Shown here piece by piece: positions 17,468 through 27,775 of a stretch of DNA of 64,000 nucleotides (position 1 is its first letter; every line of letters starts with the position of its first letter). A program made the translations under genes and the position numbers. This stretch comes from Paraburkholderia bryophila. Its GTDB lineage: Bacteria > Pseudomonadota > Gammaproteobacteria > Burkholderiales > Burkholderiaceae. The notes under the pieces were generated by a model, which had not been told where the DNA came from, did no database searches, and saw nothing but the letters and a program-made list of their open reading frames with translations. The stretch lies in NCBI RefSeq assembly GCF_003269035.1, contig NZ_QLTK01000020.1, positions 62,001-126,000 on the forward strand, written 5' to 3'.

Positions 17468-18220
17468 CTATCGGGCGGTGACGTTTTTGCAATAGTCCAT
17501 TCCGCTCACCATATCGCTCCATCCCTGCTTGACGCTCAGGTAACGACAATAGCTTTCTCTATATGCATCTTCGCTAACCGGAGTCAGGCTGCCGGGCACG
17601 GGTGTCGAGTCGATGGCCAGGGACCCGGTCCTACCTTTGTCGCTCAAGCAGACGAACAAACCTTTTTGCGTGAGAATTTCGTCGTAGGTAGCCAGAGAGT
17701 AGCCGGTATATGTCGGCATACTCGCCCAATAGAGTGATGAACTGGCGGTCGAGATTGGATCGGAGATGGGTAACACTCTTTCGATGACGTTTGCCAGCCA
17801 GAATCGCAGCGCGGGAAGGTAAGGTTTAATTGCTGCCTGCACATCTGCAGCGAGCGCTACTGCCGCCACCGTTAGTGCAACGCCTTCACCGATTTCCGCC
17901 CAGACGAGAAGTTGAAGCGTTATCAGCCCGGATGCGGAGACCAGGGTCAGCACGTCGCCGGGCTGAACCCGTTTCTTTGGATCGGACCAGTCAGCCGCGA
18001 TCTTTGCCATGGCCGTTGTAGCCACCAGACCGTTGGAAATGATTCTGACCGGCTGGAGCATCGGAGCGATATTCGTGACGACCGCCACGACACCCACAGT
18101 GTTTTGCACAATCGAAAGCGGATCTGAACCGCTATGAACTGCGTCGATCAGCGTCTGATACGTGTTCATATTATTTGACCCGGCTTCCAGCACTTGAACC
18201 GCAAATTCGGACTTTGCCAT
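17468..18220 (-). CDS. Hypothetical protein downstream of a Tat-leader frame
   Basis: A 250-residue protein I cannot assign. It begins MAKSEFAVQVLEAGSN, has hydrophobic stretches near residues 45-60 and 95-130 (VLTLVSASGLITLQLLVW, ALTVAAVALAADV), and a C-terminal part with three cysteines (FVCLSDKG, ESYCRYL, MDYCKN). ATG at 18220 was chosen; GAGAG lies 10 nt upstream. A GTG at 18250 is also possible. It begins 2 nt after the stop of a 46-codon Tat-signal frame, with an A5 run at the junction, and is followed 4 bp later by a membrane-protein gene. Lower GC than neighbours. Confidence 0.6.
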   Translation of the reverse strand: MAKSEFAVQVLEAGSNNMNTYQTLIDAVHSGSDPLSIVQNTVGVVAVVTNIAPMLQPVRIISNGLVATTAMAKIAADWSDPKKRVQPGDVLTLVSASGLITLQLLVWAEIGEGVALTVAAVALAADVQAAIKPYLPALRFWLANVIERVLPISDPISTASSSLYWASMPTYTGYSLATYDEILTQKGLFVCLSDKGRTGSLAIDSTPVPGSLTPVSEDAYRESYCRYLSVKQGWSDMVSGMDYCKNVTAR

Positions 18221-18222
18221 TT

Positions 18223-18363
18223 TTATTGAGCTCTCGATTCGTTGTCCCACGGCGCGATACTGTCCACGACCGCACTGACCGCCGGCGCGGCTCGCGCCGC
18301 CGATGAGATCGCGCCCAAGGATGAAAATGTTGCGGCCTGAAGGAACAGTCGTCGACTAGTCAT
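18223..18363 (-). CDS. 46-residue frame with a Tat signal motif
   Basis: Read on the minus strand, this short frame runs from ATG (18361-18363) to TAA (18223-18225). It starts MTSRRLFLQAATF, a textbook twin-arginine motif (SRRLFLQ), then a hydrophobic stretch and an ALA-type cleavage region (SSAARAAPA), leaving about 20 mature residues. GGAGG lies 12 nt upstream. The stop is 2 nt before the ATG of the next gene, across AAAAA. It may be a small exported peptide, or the detached leader of the downstream protein separated by a frameshift. Coding status is plausible, not certain. Confidence 0.5.
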   Translation of the reverse strand: MTSRRLFLQAATFSSLGAISSAARAAPAVSAVVDSIAPWDNESRAQ

Positions 18364-18761
18364 TGTCTTGCTGTGCCTCCTATGTCGATCGCATGATTAA
18401 AAGGTTCGGATCGCGCGATAAACCGTAAGGCACAGTGCAATCGAGGAAGAATCGGACGACTCCCAAATTGCACTTCGACTGCGGCCGCGTTCAGCGAGAG
18501 AGCGATGTGCGTCGGCGAGCACGCCAGGCATGCAGAAAGACAGAAGGAGAAAGTAGTGTCGATGGGAGGTCGCGCGACAGGCCGCAACGGTGCCGACCAG
18601 TGCCGACCAGTGTGACGAGCGCGTAGCGCAAGGGGGGATAACGCCCCCTGACGACCCCATCCCACGCCAATGGCGTTTTTATTCTATCGACCAAAACCAG
18701 TGTGAGTTGCAATACACCCACCCCAAACCCGACCGCATAAAGCGCACAACAAGGCCCGCAA
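18364..18761. other. Leader region upstream of sdaA
   Basis: About 400 bp hold a tandem duplicate TGCCGACCAG (18591-18610), a stem AGGGGG/CCCCCT (18631-18649), and an outer pairing GATGGG..GTCG with CGACCCCATC (18561-18572 with 18652-18661). A terminator-like hairpin follows at 18664. A structured sdaA leader is possible. I could not match it to a known riboswitch class. Confidence 0.4.
18664..18680 (+). terminator. Short intrinsic-terminator-like hairpin before sdaA
   Basis: ACGCC-AAT-GGCGT is followed at once by TTTTATT, on the strand of sdaA and 82 bp before its start. It may end transcription from upstream or act as an attenuator. Confidence 0.5.
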
Positions 18762-20156
<1,395 letters not shown>

Positions 20157-20193
20157 AGAATGCATTGAAAGACAGCACCCACAAGGATCAACG

Positions 20194-21438
20194 ATGAGCC
20201 GCTATTCGATATTCAGCCTGTTGCGCAACGGGATGTCGTATCACGAGAACTGGGAGCGTCAGTGGAAGAGCCCCGAGCCCAAACGCGAATACGACGTGGT
20301 GATCGTCGGCGGCGGCGGCCATGGTCTCGCGACCGCCTATTACCTGGCGAAGGAACACGGTGTGCGCAATATCGCCGTGCTGGAGAAAGGCTGGATCGGC
20401 GGCGGCAACACGGCGCGCAATACGACGATCGTGCGTTCCAACTACCTGTGGGACGAATCCGCCGCGCTCTACGAAAAAGCGATGAAACTGTGGGAAGGGC
20501 TCTCGCAGGACCTGAACTACAACGTGATGTTCAGTCAGCGCGGCGTGATGAATCTCGCGCATACGTTGCAGGACGTGCGCGACACGGAGCGCCGTGTCAA
20601 TGCCAACCGCCTGAACGGCGTGGATGCCGAATTCCTCACGCCGGCGCAGATCAAGGAGATCGAGCCGACCATCAATCTGAACAGCCGCTATCCGGTGCTC
20701 GGTGCGTCGATCCAGCGTCGCGGCGGAGTGGCGCGTCACGACGCGGTCGCGTGGGGCTTCGCGCGCGGCGCGGATCAGGCGGGTGTGGATATCGTGCAGA
20801 ACTGTCAGGTGACAGGCATTCGTCGCGACGGCAGCCAGGTCACGGGCGTGGACACCACCAAGGGGTTCATCAAGGCGAAGAAAGTCGCGGTGGTGGCGGC
20901 GGGCAACACGTCGACACTCGCGGATATGGCCGGCATCCGCCTGCCGCTGGAAAGCCATCCGCTGCAGGCGTTGGTGTCCGAGCCGATCAAGCCGGTGGTC
21001 AACACGGTGGTGATGTCGAATGCGGTGCACGCGTATATCAGCCAGTCCGACAAGGGCGATCTCGTGATCGGCGCGGGCGTCGATCAATACACGGGGTTCG
21101 GCCAACGCGGCAGTTTCCAGATCATCGAAGGCACGCTCGAAGCGATCGTCGAAATGTTCCCGGTGTTCTCGCGGGTGCGCATGAATCGTCAGTGGGGCGG
21201 CATCGTGGACGTGTCGCCGGACGCATGCCCGATCATCAGCAAGACCGACGTGAAAGGCCTGTATTTCAATTGCGGCTGGGGCACCGGCGGCTTCAAGGCG
21301 ACGCCGGGTTCGGGCTGGGCGTATGCGCACACCATCGCGCGCGACGAGCCGCATCCGTTGAACGCGCCGTTCTCGCTGGAACGTTTTTACACCGGCCATC
21401 TGATCGACGAGCACGGCGCCGCCGCCGTCGCCCATTAA
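20194..21438 (+). CDS. soxB: Sarcosine oxidase beta subunit
   Basis: A 414-residue FAD-binding amine oxidase subunit of the heterotetrameric sarcosine oxidase. It carries the dinucleotide-binding VVIVGGGGHGLATAYYLA motif near residue 32, ends with the FAD-contact stretch YFNCGWGTGGFKATPGSG near 353, and keeps the N-terminal NGMSYHENWERQW typical of SoxB. It oxidises sarcosine to glycine, passing methylene to tetrahydrofolate bound by SoxA. It is first of soxBDAG; soxD follows 20 bp later. Confidence 0.97.
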   Translation: MSRYSIFSLLRNGMSYHENWERQWKSPEPKREYDVVIVGGGGHGLATAYYLAKEHGVRNIAVLEKGWIGGGNTARNTTIVRSNYLWDESAALYEKAMKLWEGLSQDLNYNVMFSQRGVMNLAHTLQDVRDTERRVNANRLNGVDAEFLTPAQIKEIEPTINLNSRYPVLGASIQRRGGVARHDAVAWGFARGADQAGVDIVQNCQVTGIRRDGSQVTGVDTTKGFIKAKKVAVVAAGNTSTLADMAGIRLPLESHPLQALVSEPIKPVVNTVVMSNAVHAYISQSDKGDLVIGAGVDQYTGFGQRGSFQIIEGTLEAIVEMFPVFSRVRMNRQWGGIVDVSPDACPIISKTDVKGLYFNCGWGTGGFKATPGSGWAYAHTIARDEPHPLNAPFSLERFYTGHLIDEHGAAAVAH

Positions 21439-21458
21439 CCGACATTGGAGAGAATCAG

Positions 21459-21773
21459 ATGCTACTGATCGACTGCCCATGGTGCGGGCCGCGCGCCGAA
21501 ACCGAATTTTCCTGCGGCGGCGAGGCGGATATCGCCCGTCCGCTCGACACCGACAAACTCACCGATAAAGAATGGGGCGACTACCTGTTCATGCGCAAGA
21601 ATCCGCGCGGTGTGCATCGCGAGCAATGGATGCACGCGCAAGGATGCCGCCGCTGGTTCATGGCGCAACGCGACACGGTGAGCTACGAGATCCAGGGCTA
21701 CGACACGTTCGAGCGGCCGCTGCTTGCAATGGACGGCAACGAAGGCCAGGCACAAGAGGGTAAGACGCAATGA
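21459..21773 (+). CDS. soxD: Sarcosine oxidase delta subunit
   Basis: A 104-residue zinc-binding subunit of heterotetrameric sarcosine oxidase. The zinc ligands are visible as DCPWCGPR near the N-terminus and HAQGCRRWF near residue 60, with the conserved TEFSCGGEADIARP between them. ATG at 21459 follows GGAG. The last codon overlaps the soxA start (ATGA), giving translational coupling. Confidence 0.96.
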   Translation: MLLIDCPWCGPRAETEFSCGGEADIARPLDTDKLTDKEWGDYLFMRKNPRGVHREQWMHAQGCRRWFMAQRDTVSYEIQGYDTFERPLLAMDGNEGQAQEGKTQ

Positions 21774-24772
21774 GCCAGACAGACCGACTCCCCAATGGCG
21801 GGCGCATCAATCGCGCCATGCCGCTGACCTTCACGTTCAACGGCCGCCAGTATCAGGGCTATCAGGGCGACACGCTGGCCTCGGCGTTGCTCGCGAACGG
21901 CGTGCACTTCGTGGCGCGTAGCTGGAAATACCATCGGCCGCGCGGCATCGTGACGGCGGGAGTGGAAGAGCCGAACGCGGTCGTGCAACTGGAAACCGGC
22001 GCCTACACGGTGCCGAACGCACGCGCGACCGAAGTCGAGTTGTATCAGGGACTCGTCGCCAGCAGCGTCAACGCGAAGCCGAGCATCGAGAAAGATCGCA
22101 TGGCGGTGAATCAGAAGTTCGCGCGCTTCATTCCGGCGGGCTTCTACTACAAAACCTTCATGTGGCCCCGCAAGTTCTGGCCGAAGTACGAAGAAGTGAT
22201 TCGCGACGCGGCCGGTCTCGGCAAGGCGCCCGAACACAACGACGCGGACCGCTACGACAAGTGCTTTGCGCATTGCGACGTGCTGGTGGTGGGCGGCGGC
22301 CCGACCGGACTCGCGGCGGCGCATGCGGCGGCGTTGTCCGGCGCGCGCGTGACGCTGATCGACGATCAGCCGGAGCTCGGCGGCTCGCTGCTGTCGTGCC
22401 GCGCGGAGATCGACGGCAAGCCCGCGCTGCAGTGGGTGCACAAGATCGAAGACGAGTTGCGTCAGATGCCCGAGGTGAAGATCCTGTGCCGCAGCACCGC
22501 ATTCGGCTATCAGGACCACAACCTCGTCACGGTGACGCAGCGGCTCACCGACCATTTGCCGGTGACGCAACGCAAAGGCACGCGCGAACTGATGTGGAAA
22601 ATCCGCGCGAAGCGCGTGATTCTCGCGACCGGCGCGCACGAACGGCCGATCGTGTTCGGCAATAACGATCTGCCGGGCGTGATGCTGGCGTCGGCGGTGT
22701 CGACCTATCTGCATCGTTACGCGGTGCTGCCGGGCCGTAACGCGGTCGTGTTCACGAATAACGACGACGGCTACCAATGCGCGCTCGACCTGAAAGCGGC
22801 CGGTGCCCAGGTCACGGTGATCGATCCGCGCGCGAGCGAATCGAAGGGCACGTTGCCGGCGCTGGCACGGCGCTACGGCGTGAAAGTATTGAACGGCGTC
22901 GCGATCACGGCGGCGCACGGCAAACTGCGGGTAGCGTCGGTGGAACTGGCGTCGTACGCGAAGGGCCAGCTGGGCGCCAGGCAGGGCGATTTGCCGTGCG
23001 ATCTGCTGGCCATGTCGGGCGGCTGGAGCCCCGTGCTGCACCTGTTCGCGCAATCGGGCGGCAAGGCGCACTGGCATGACGACAAGGCCTGTTTCGTGCC
23101 GGGCAAGGCCATGCAGCCGGAGACCAGCGTCGGCGCCTGCGCGGGCGACTTCACGCTAGGCCAGAGCATCCGCTTTGCGATGGACGCCGGCATCGAGGCG
23201 GCACGCGCGGCCGGCTTCATCGTGACGCGGCCCAATCCGGTGCAGGTGGCCGAAATCACCGAGGCGAAAATGGAGCCGCTGTGGCTGGTCGGCGGTCGTG
23301 AGCTGGCCACGCGCGGACCGAAGCAGTTCATCGATTTCCAGAACGACGTGTCGGCCGCGGATATTTTCCTCGCCGCCCGCGAAGGCTTCGAATCGGTCGA
23401 ACATGTGAAGCGTTATACGGCGATGGGTTTCGGTACCGACCAGGGCAAGCTCGGCAATATCAACGGTATGGCGATTCTCGCGCAGGCACTCGGCAAGACG
23501 ATTCCCGAGACCGGCACGACCACCTTCCGTCCGAACTACACGCCGGTCACGTTCGGCACCTTCGCCGGCCGCGAGCTGGGCGAGTTTCTCGACCCGGTGC
23601 GCAAAACCGCGGTGCACGAATGGCACGTGGAAAACGGCGCGGCTTTCGAAGATGTCGGCAACTGGAAGCGGCCGTGGTATTTCCCGAAGGGGGGGGAGGA
23701 CCTGCACGCCGCGGTGGCGCGCGAATCGCTCGCGGTGCGTACGAGCGTCGGGATTCTGGACGCGTCGACGCTCGGCAAGATCGACATCCAAGGTCCCGAT
23801 TCGGCGAAACTGCTGAACTGGGTCTACACCAATCCGTGGAGCAAGCTGGAAGTCGGCAAGTGCCGTTACGGCCTGATGCTCGACGAAAACGGCATGATTT
23901 TCGACGACGGCGTGACGGTGCGCCTCGCCGACCAGCACTACATGATGACGACCACGACCGGCGGCGCCGCGCGTGTGCTGACGTGGCTCGAACGCTGGCT
24001 GCAGACGGAATGGCCGGACCTGCGCGTGCGGCTCGCGTCGGTCACGGATCACTGGGCCACCTTCGCCGTGGTGGGGCCGAACAGCCGCAAGGTGCTGCAG
24101 AAAGTGTGCGAGGACATCGACTTCGCGAACGCGGCGTTCCCGTTCATGAGCTATCGCGAAGGCACGGTAGCGGGCGCGGCGTCGCGGGTCATGCGCATCA
24201 GTTTCTCGGGCGAACTCGCCTATGAGGTGAACGTGCCGGCGAACGTCGGCCGTGCGGTCTGGGAAGCGCTGATGGCGGCGGGCGCCGAGTACGACATCAC
24301 ACCGTACGGTACGGAAACCATGCACGTCTTGCGCGCGGAGAAGGGCTACATCATCGTCGGTCAGGATACGGACGGCTCGATGACGCCGTACGACGTCGGT
24401 ATGGGCGGGCTGGTCGCGAAGTCGAAAGACTTTCTCGGCAAGCGCTCGCTGACGCGTTCCGACACCGCGAAGGCCGGCCGCAAGCAACTGGTCGGGCTGC
24501 TGGCGGAGGATTCGTCGTTCGTGATTCCGGAGGGCTCGCAGATCGTTGCCGGGCCGTTCCAGGGCGACACCGCGCCGATGCTCGGTCACGTTACGTCGAG
24601 CTATTACAGCCCGATCCTGAAACGCTCGATTGCAATGGCGGTCGTCAAGGGCGGCCTCGACAAGATCGGCGAAACGCTCACGATTCCGCTCGCGAGCGGC
24701 AAACAGATGGCAGCGAAGATCACCAGTTCGGTGTTCTACGACAGCGAAGGAGCACGTCAACATGTGGAATGA
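21770..24772 (+). CDS. soxA: Sarcosine oxidase alpha subunit
   Basis: A 1000-residue subunit, normal length for the family. From the N-terminus it has a ferredoxin-like fold (FTFNGRQYQGYQGDTLASAL), an NAD-binding domain with DVLVVGGGPTGLAAAHAAAL near residue 170, a second Rossmann region, and a C-terminal aminomethyltransferase (GcvT-like) domain from about 580 that binds tetrahydrofolate, including SFSGELAYEVNVPA. It channels the methylene group released from sarcosine into 5,10-methylene-THF, which GlyA can use. It overlaps soxD by 4 bp and soxG by 11 bp. Confidence 0.97.
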   Translation: MSQTDRLPNGGRINRAMPLTFTFNGRQYQGYQGDTLASALLANGVHFVARSWKYHRPRGIVTAGVEEPNAVVQLETGAYTVPNARATEVELYQGLVASSVNAKPSIEKDRMAVNQKFARFIPAGFYYKTFMWPRKFWPKYEEVIRDAAGLGKAPEHNDADRYDKCFAHCDVLVVGGGPTGLAAAHAAALSGARVTLIDDQPELGGSLLSCRAEIDGKPALQWVHKIEDELRQMPEVKILCRSTAFGYQDHNLVTVTQRLTDHLPVTQRKGTRELMWKIRAKRVILATGAHERPIVFGNNDLPGVMLASAVSTYLHRYAVLPGRNAVVFTNNDDGYQCALDLKAAGAQVTVIDPRASESKGTLPALARRYGVKVLNGVAITAAHGKLRVASVELASYAKGQLGARQGDLPCDLLAMSGGWSPVLHLFAQSGGKAHWHDDKACFVPGKAMQPETSVGACAGDFTLGQSIRFAMDAGIEAARAAGFIVTRPNPVQVAEITEAKMEPLWLVGGRELATRGPKQFIDFQNDVSAADIFLAAREGFESVEHVKRYTAMGFGTDQGKLGNINGMAILAQALGKTIPETGTTTFRPNYTPVTFGTFAGRELGEFLDPVRKTAVHEWHVENGAAFEDVGNWKRPWYFPKGGEDLHAAVARESLAVRTSVGILDASTLGKIDIQGPDSAKLLNWVYTNPWSKLEVGKCRYGLMLDENGMIFDDGVTVRLADQHYMMTTTTGGAARVLTWLERWLQTEWPDLRVRLASVTDHWATFAVVGPNSRKVLQKVCEDIDFANAAFPFMSYREGTVAGAASRVMRISFSGELAYEVNVPANVGRAVWEALMAAGAEYDITPYGTETMHVLRAEKGYIIVGQDTDGSMTPYDVGMGGLVAKSKDFLGKRSLTRSDTAKAGRKQLVGLLAEDSSFVIPEGSQIVAGPFQGDTAPMLGHVTSSYYSPILKRSIAMAVVKGGLDKIGETLTIPLASGKQMAAKITSSVFYDSEGARQHVE

Positions 24773-25418
24773 AACGCGGGGAACGGGCTCGGTCGTGGAT
24801 CGTGCGGTCGGCAAACAGAGCAGCGTGTGGCAGGAATCGCCACTGGTCGGCACGGACGCCTTGCTGAAAAAACATCTGGCGACGGCCGGCGCCGCGTTCA
24901 GACTGAGCGAGCGGCCGTTTCTGGAGCTGGTGAACGTACGCGGCGATACGCGCGACGCGGCCTTCATGCACGCAATGGAAACCGTGCTGGGCTGCCGGCC
25001 GCCGGAAAAGGCCAACACGATCGCGCGCGGCCATGGCTACGACCTGCTGTGGCTCGGCCCAGACGAATGGCTGGTGCGCTCGGCCACCGCGCACGATGCG
25101 ACTCGCAGCGCGCCCTTGCAGGCGAAACTCGGTGCCGCGTTCGCGGGCGTGTTTGCCGCGGTCGTGGATATCGGCAGCGGCTATACGGTGCTTGAAATTA
25201 GCGGCACGCGCACGCGTGAGGTGCTGGCGCGCGGCTGTCCGCTCGACCTGCATCCCAAGCTGTTCGGCGAAGGGCAGTGCGCGCAGAGCCATTACTTCAA
25301 GGCGTCGATGACGCTCGTGCCTACCGGCGCGAATAGTTTCGACCTGGTGGTACGCCGCAGCTTTGCGGACTACTTCGTGAAGATGATGCTCGACGCGGCC
25401 GAGCCGCTGATGTCGTAA
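24762..25418 (+). CDS. soxG: Sarcosine oxidase gamma subunit
   Basis: A 218-residue gamma subunit, the least conserved part of the heterotetramer. Typical features are the central WLGPDEWLVRS stretch near residue 95, DIGSGYTVLEISG near 140 and the C-terminal LVVRRSFADYFVKMML. The ATG at 24762 lies inside the end of soxA, and the longer upstream frame is not needed. It completes soxBDAG; a GC-rich hairpin-prone stretch follows the stop. Confidence 0.94.
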   Translation: MWNETRGTGSVVDRAVGKQSSVWQESPLVGTDALLKKHLATAGAAFRLSERPFLELVNVRGDTRDAAFMHAMETVLGCRPPEKANTIARGHGYDLLWLGPDEWLVRSATAHDATRSAPLQAKLGAAFAGVFAAVVDIGSGYTVLEISGTRTREVLARGCPLDLHPKLFGEGQCAQSHYFKASMTLVPTGANSFDLVVRRSFADYFVKMMLDAAEPLMS

Positions 25419-25527
25419 CGCGCGCGGCGCGCGGGCGCGAACGTGAATGGACCGGCATGAACATGAACGAACGCGCAGGGATGAACTCAGGTGAGCGTGC
25501 GGCCATGAAGCCAGCGGACGGTTCGCC

Positions 25528-25791
25528 ATGACGTCGACGCGCCTCGTCACCGCGCGCCTCACCGAGCGCGCGTGTCATGAAGGCGATGCGCATGCCGCGC
25601 TCGCGCTGCTCGATCAGAGCATCGTGCTGCGGCACCGCCGCATCGCGCTGATCCGCTATCTGCTGGCACAGCAACTCGGCGCGCCGCTGGAGGCGCGTCA
25701 TCATCAATACGTCGAACGGATCGCCGCGCGGCTGAGCGCGGAGGCGCTCTCGCGCATCGCAGGCGCGGCGCGTGCACGGCTGCGCTTGTGA
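25528..25791 (+). CDS. Small hypothetical protein after soxG
   Basis: An 87-residue basic frame of unknown function, starting ATG at 25528 with GGACGG 6 nt upstream. It is alanine-, arginine- and leucine-rich and predicted mostly helical (ALALLDQSIVLRHRRIALIRYLL). It follows soxG on the same strand after 109 bp, so it could be co-transcribed. GC-rich DNA often leaves such frames open by chance; a real gene is plausible but unproven. Confidence 0.45.
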   Translation: MTSTRLVTARLTERACHEGDAHAALALLDQSIVLRHRRIALIRYLLAQQLGAPLEARHHQYVERIAARLSAEALSRIAGAARARLRL

Positions 25792-25997
25792 TGCTGCCTC
25801 GATGCCGCCGTGATGCTGCCTTGATGCGGCCGACCACGATCTGAATCCGAACGACGCTCCCGGCAGTTCCACGAACGGCGCCCCCGTTCCACTCCGATGA
25901 CGGTTTCTTTCTATGTGGCCGATTTATGTCGGCGTCTACTGAAAAGACACTGATCGGAGTACTCACGCGGCTGCCGCCGCATCAACGAGGGGATGCC

Positions 25998-27416
25998 ATG
26001 TCCATCGCTATCCAGTCGCGCGCGAGCGCGGCCGCCCGGCTCGAACGACTGCCGTTTTCCGGTTATCACCGGACCATCTTCATCATCATTGCCGTCGCGT
26101 TCTTCTTCGATTCGGTCGATCTCGGCACGATGACCTTCGTACTCGGCTCGATCAAATCGGAGTTTCATCTGTCGACCGCGACGGCGGGTCTGGTGGCGAG
26201 CGCGAGTTTCTTCGGCATGGTAATCGGCGCGGCGGTGGCGGGCTTGCTGGCCGATCGTTTCGGCCGCCGTCCGATATTTCAGTGGAGCATGGTGCTGTGG
26301 GGCGTGGCGTCGTATCTCTGTTCGACGGCGCAGAGTGTCGACGCGCTGATTTTTTATCGCGTGCTGCTCGGCTTCGGCATGGGGATGGAGTTTCCGATCG
26401 CGCAGACCTTGCTGTCGGAATTCGTGCCGGCGCGATCGCGCGGACGGCTGATCGCGCTGATGGATGGATTCTGGCCGCTCGGTTTCATCACGGCGGGCGT
26501 GGTGTCGTATTTCGTCTTGCCGACGCTGGGCTGGCGCACGGAGTTTGCGTTGCTCGCGATTCCGGCGGTATTCGTGCTGATCGTGCGACGCGTGGTGCCG
26601 GAGTCGCCGCGCTGGCTCGAGCATCGCGGACGCGTCGAGGAAGCGGATCGCGTGCTCGCCGACGTCGAGGCGAAGGTGATGAAGGCGGCGGGGTTGCGTG
26701 ACTTGCCCGCACCGGCGATGCTCGCCGAGCCGGCGGCGGAGCGGGGCATGGGGGCGTTCCGGGAGATCTGGAGCGGCATTTACCGGCGTCGCACGGTGAT
26801 GGTCTGGACTTTGTGGTTTTTTGCGCTGCTCGGGTTCTATGGCTTGACCTCCTGGCTGGGCGCGTTGATGCAGCAGGCGGGTTTCGCCGTGACTAAATCG
26901 GTGCTTTATACGGTGCTGATTTCGCTTGGCGGGATTCCGGGGTTTATTTGCGCCGCGTGGCTCGTGGAGCGGTGGGGGCGTAAGCCGACCTGCATCTCCT
27001 CGCTGTTGGGCAGTGCGGTGATGGCTTATCTATACGGGCAGGCCGCGCTGCATGCGCAGACGCCGGCATTGCTGATTGGCGCCGGTCTCGCAATGCAGTT
27101 CTTTCTGTTTGCGATGTGGGCGGTGCTCTATACCTACACGCCGGAGCTTTACGGGACCGGCGCGAGAGCGACGGGGTCGGGATTTGCATCGGCGATTGGG
27201 CGGGTCGGGTCGTTGATCGGCCCCTATGTGGTCGGCGTTGTGCTGCCGGTTTTCGGGCAAGGCGGGGTGTTCTCGCTGGGCGCGGCGTGTTTCGTGGTGG
27301 CGGGCGCGGCGGTGTGGGTGCTCGGGGTCGAGACGCGCGGCGTGGTGCTGGAGGCGTTGGTGGAAGCCGCTGACACGAGCGACACGCGCGGTGTGTTGGG
27401 TGTGGTGCGGGAGTGA
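25998..27416 (+). CDS. MFS transporter (AAHS/MHS type)
   Basis: A 472-residue, 12-segment major facilitator carrier. DSVDLGTMTFVLGSIKSEF at the first helix, the loop motif GLLADRFGRRPIF, and the second-half repeat WLVERWGRKPTC are visible. The N-terminal aspartate-containing helix and overall length fit the aromatic-acid or metabolite:H+ symporters. ATG at 25998 was chosen because CGAGGGG lies 6 nt upstream; an upstream start at 25926 adds 24 residues. Its position after the sarcosine oxidase genes suggests a methylated amine or amino-acid substrate, which is inference. Confidence 0.86.
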   Translation: MSIAIQSRASAAARLERLPFSGYHRTIFIIIAVAFFFDSVDLGTMTFVLGSIKSEFHLSTATAGLVASASFFGMVIGAAVAGLLADRFGRRPIFQWSMVLWGVASYLCSTAQSVDALIFYRVLLGFGMGMEFPIAQTLLSEFVPARSRGRLIALMDGFWPLGFITAGVVSYFVLPTLGWRTEFALLAIPAVFVLIVRRVVPESPRWLEHRGRVEEADRVLADVEAKVMKAAGLRDLPAPAMLAEPAAERGMGAFREIWSGIYRRRTVMVWTLWFFALLGFYGLTSWLGALMQQAGFAVTKSVLYTVLISLGGIPGFICAAWLVERWGRKPTCISSLLGSAVMAYLYGQAALHAQTPALLIGAGLAMQFFLFAMWAVLYTYTPELYGTGARATGSGFASAIGRVGSLIGPYVVGVVLPVFGQGGVFSLGAACFVVAGAAVWVLGVETRGVVLEALVEAADTSDTRGVLGVVRE

Positions 27417-27775
27417 GGCGGCGCGGCGCGCATTAGGCAAAGAGGCCAGGCCGCCCGTGAGCCTTTCTGCTTTTTTGAAATGCGTGCCGTTTGTCGCGGC
27501 GGCGATGGCGCGGAATTAATAATACGCCCGTTCATATTTCTGAATGTTACAAAGCGCAAACGTTTAACTCAAACAGGCCAGGCGGCAAAGTTTCCTGCAA
27601 CTCACTGATTAAGCAACGCTCCGAATCAAACCTCAATCAGCCCCTCGCGAAACCGTCTGCAATCCGGGAAATCCCTTCCCGCAATCTCCTGAATAATCGA
27701 TTGCACGCTTATTAACAACCCGTTACGATCCGATCCCATACGCATCTCACAATTCCCTGCAAGAGCATCGAGCGC
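27417..27775. other. AT-richer intergenic region upstream of the adhesin locus
   Basis: A 359-bp gap of lower GC than its surroundings. It contains the promoter at 27701-27729. An AAAGAGGC..GAGCCTTT imperfect hairpin before CTGCTTTTTTG (about 27437-27476) may end transcription of the MFS gene. No coding frame was supported. Confidence 0.45.
27701..27729 (+). promoter_or_regulatory. Probable sigma-70 promoter of the GNAT/adhesin locus
   Basis: TTGCAC (27701-27706) and TACGAT (27724-27729) are separated by exactly 17 bp, 46 bp before the acetyltransferase ATG. Each hexamer matches four of six consensus bases. Confidence 0.55.

Noticed and set aside
18591..18643. Mini-ykkC (guanidine-II) element suggested by two ACGA sequences
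   Set aside because: Neither ACGA is flanked by complementary bases that would place it in a hairpin loop.
18561..18680. Known glycine riboswitch before sdaA
   Set aside because: The conserved tandem-aptamer motifs of that class were not seen; only generic pairing and a terminator-like hairpin are present.
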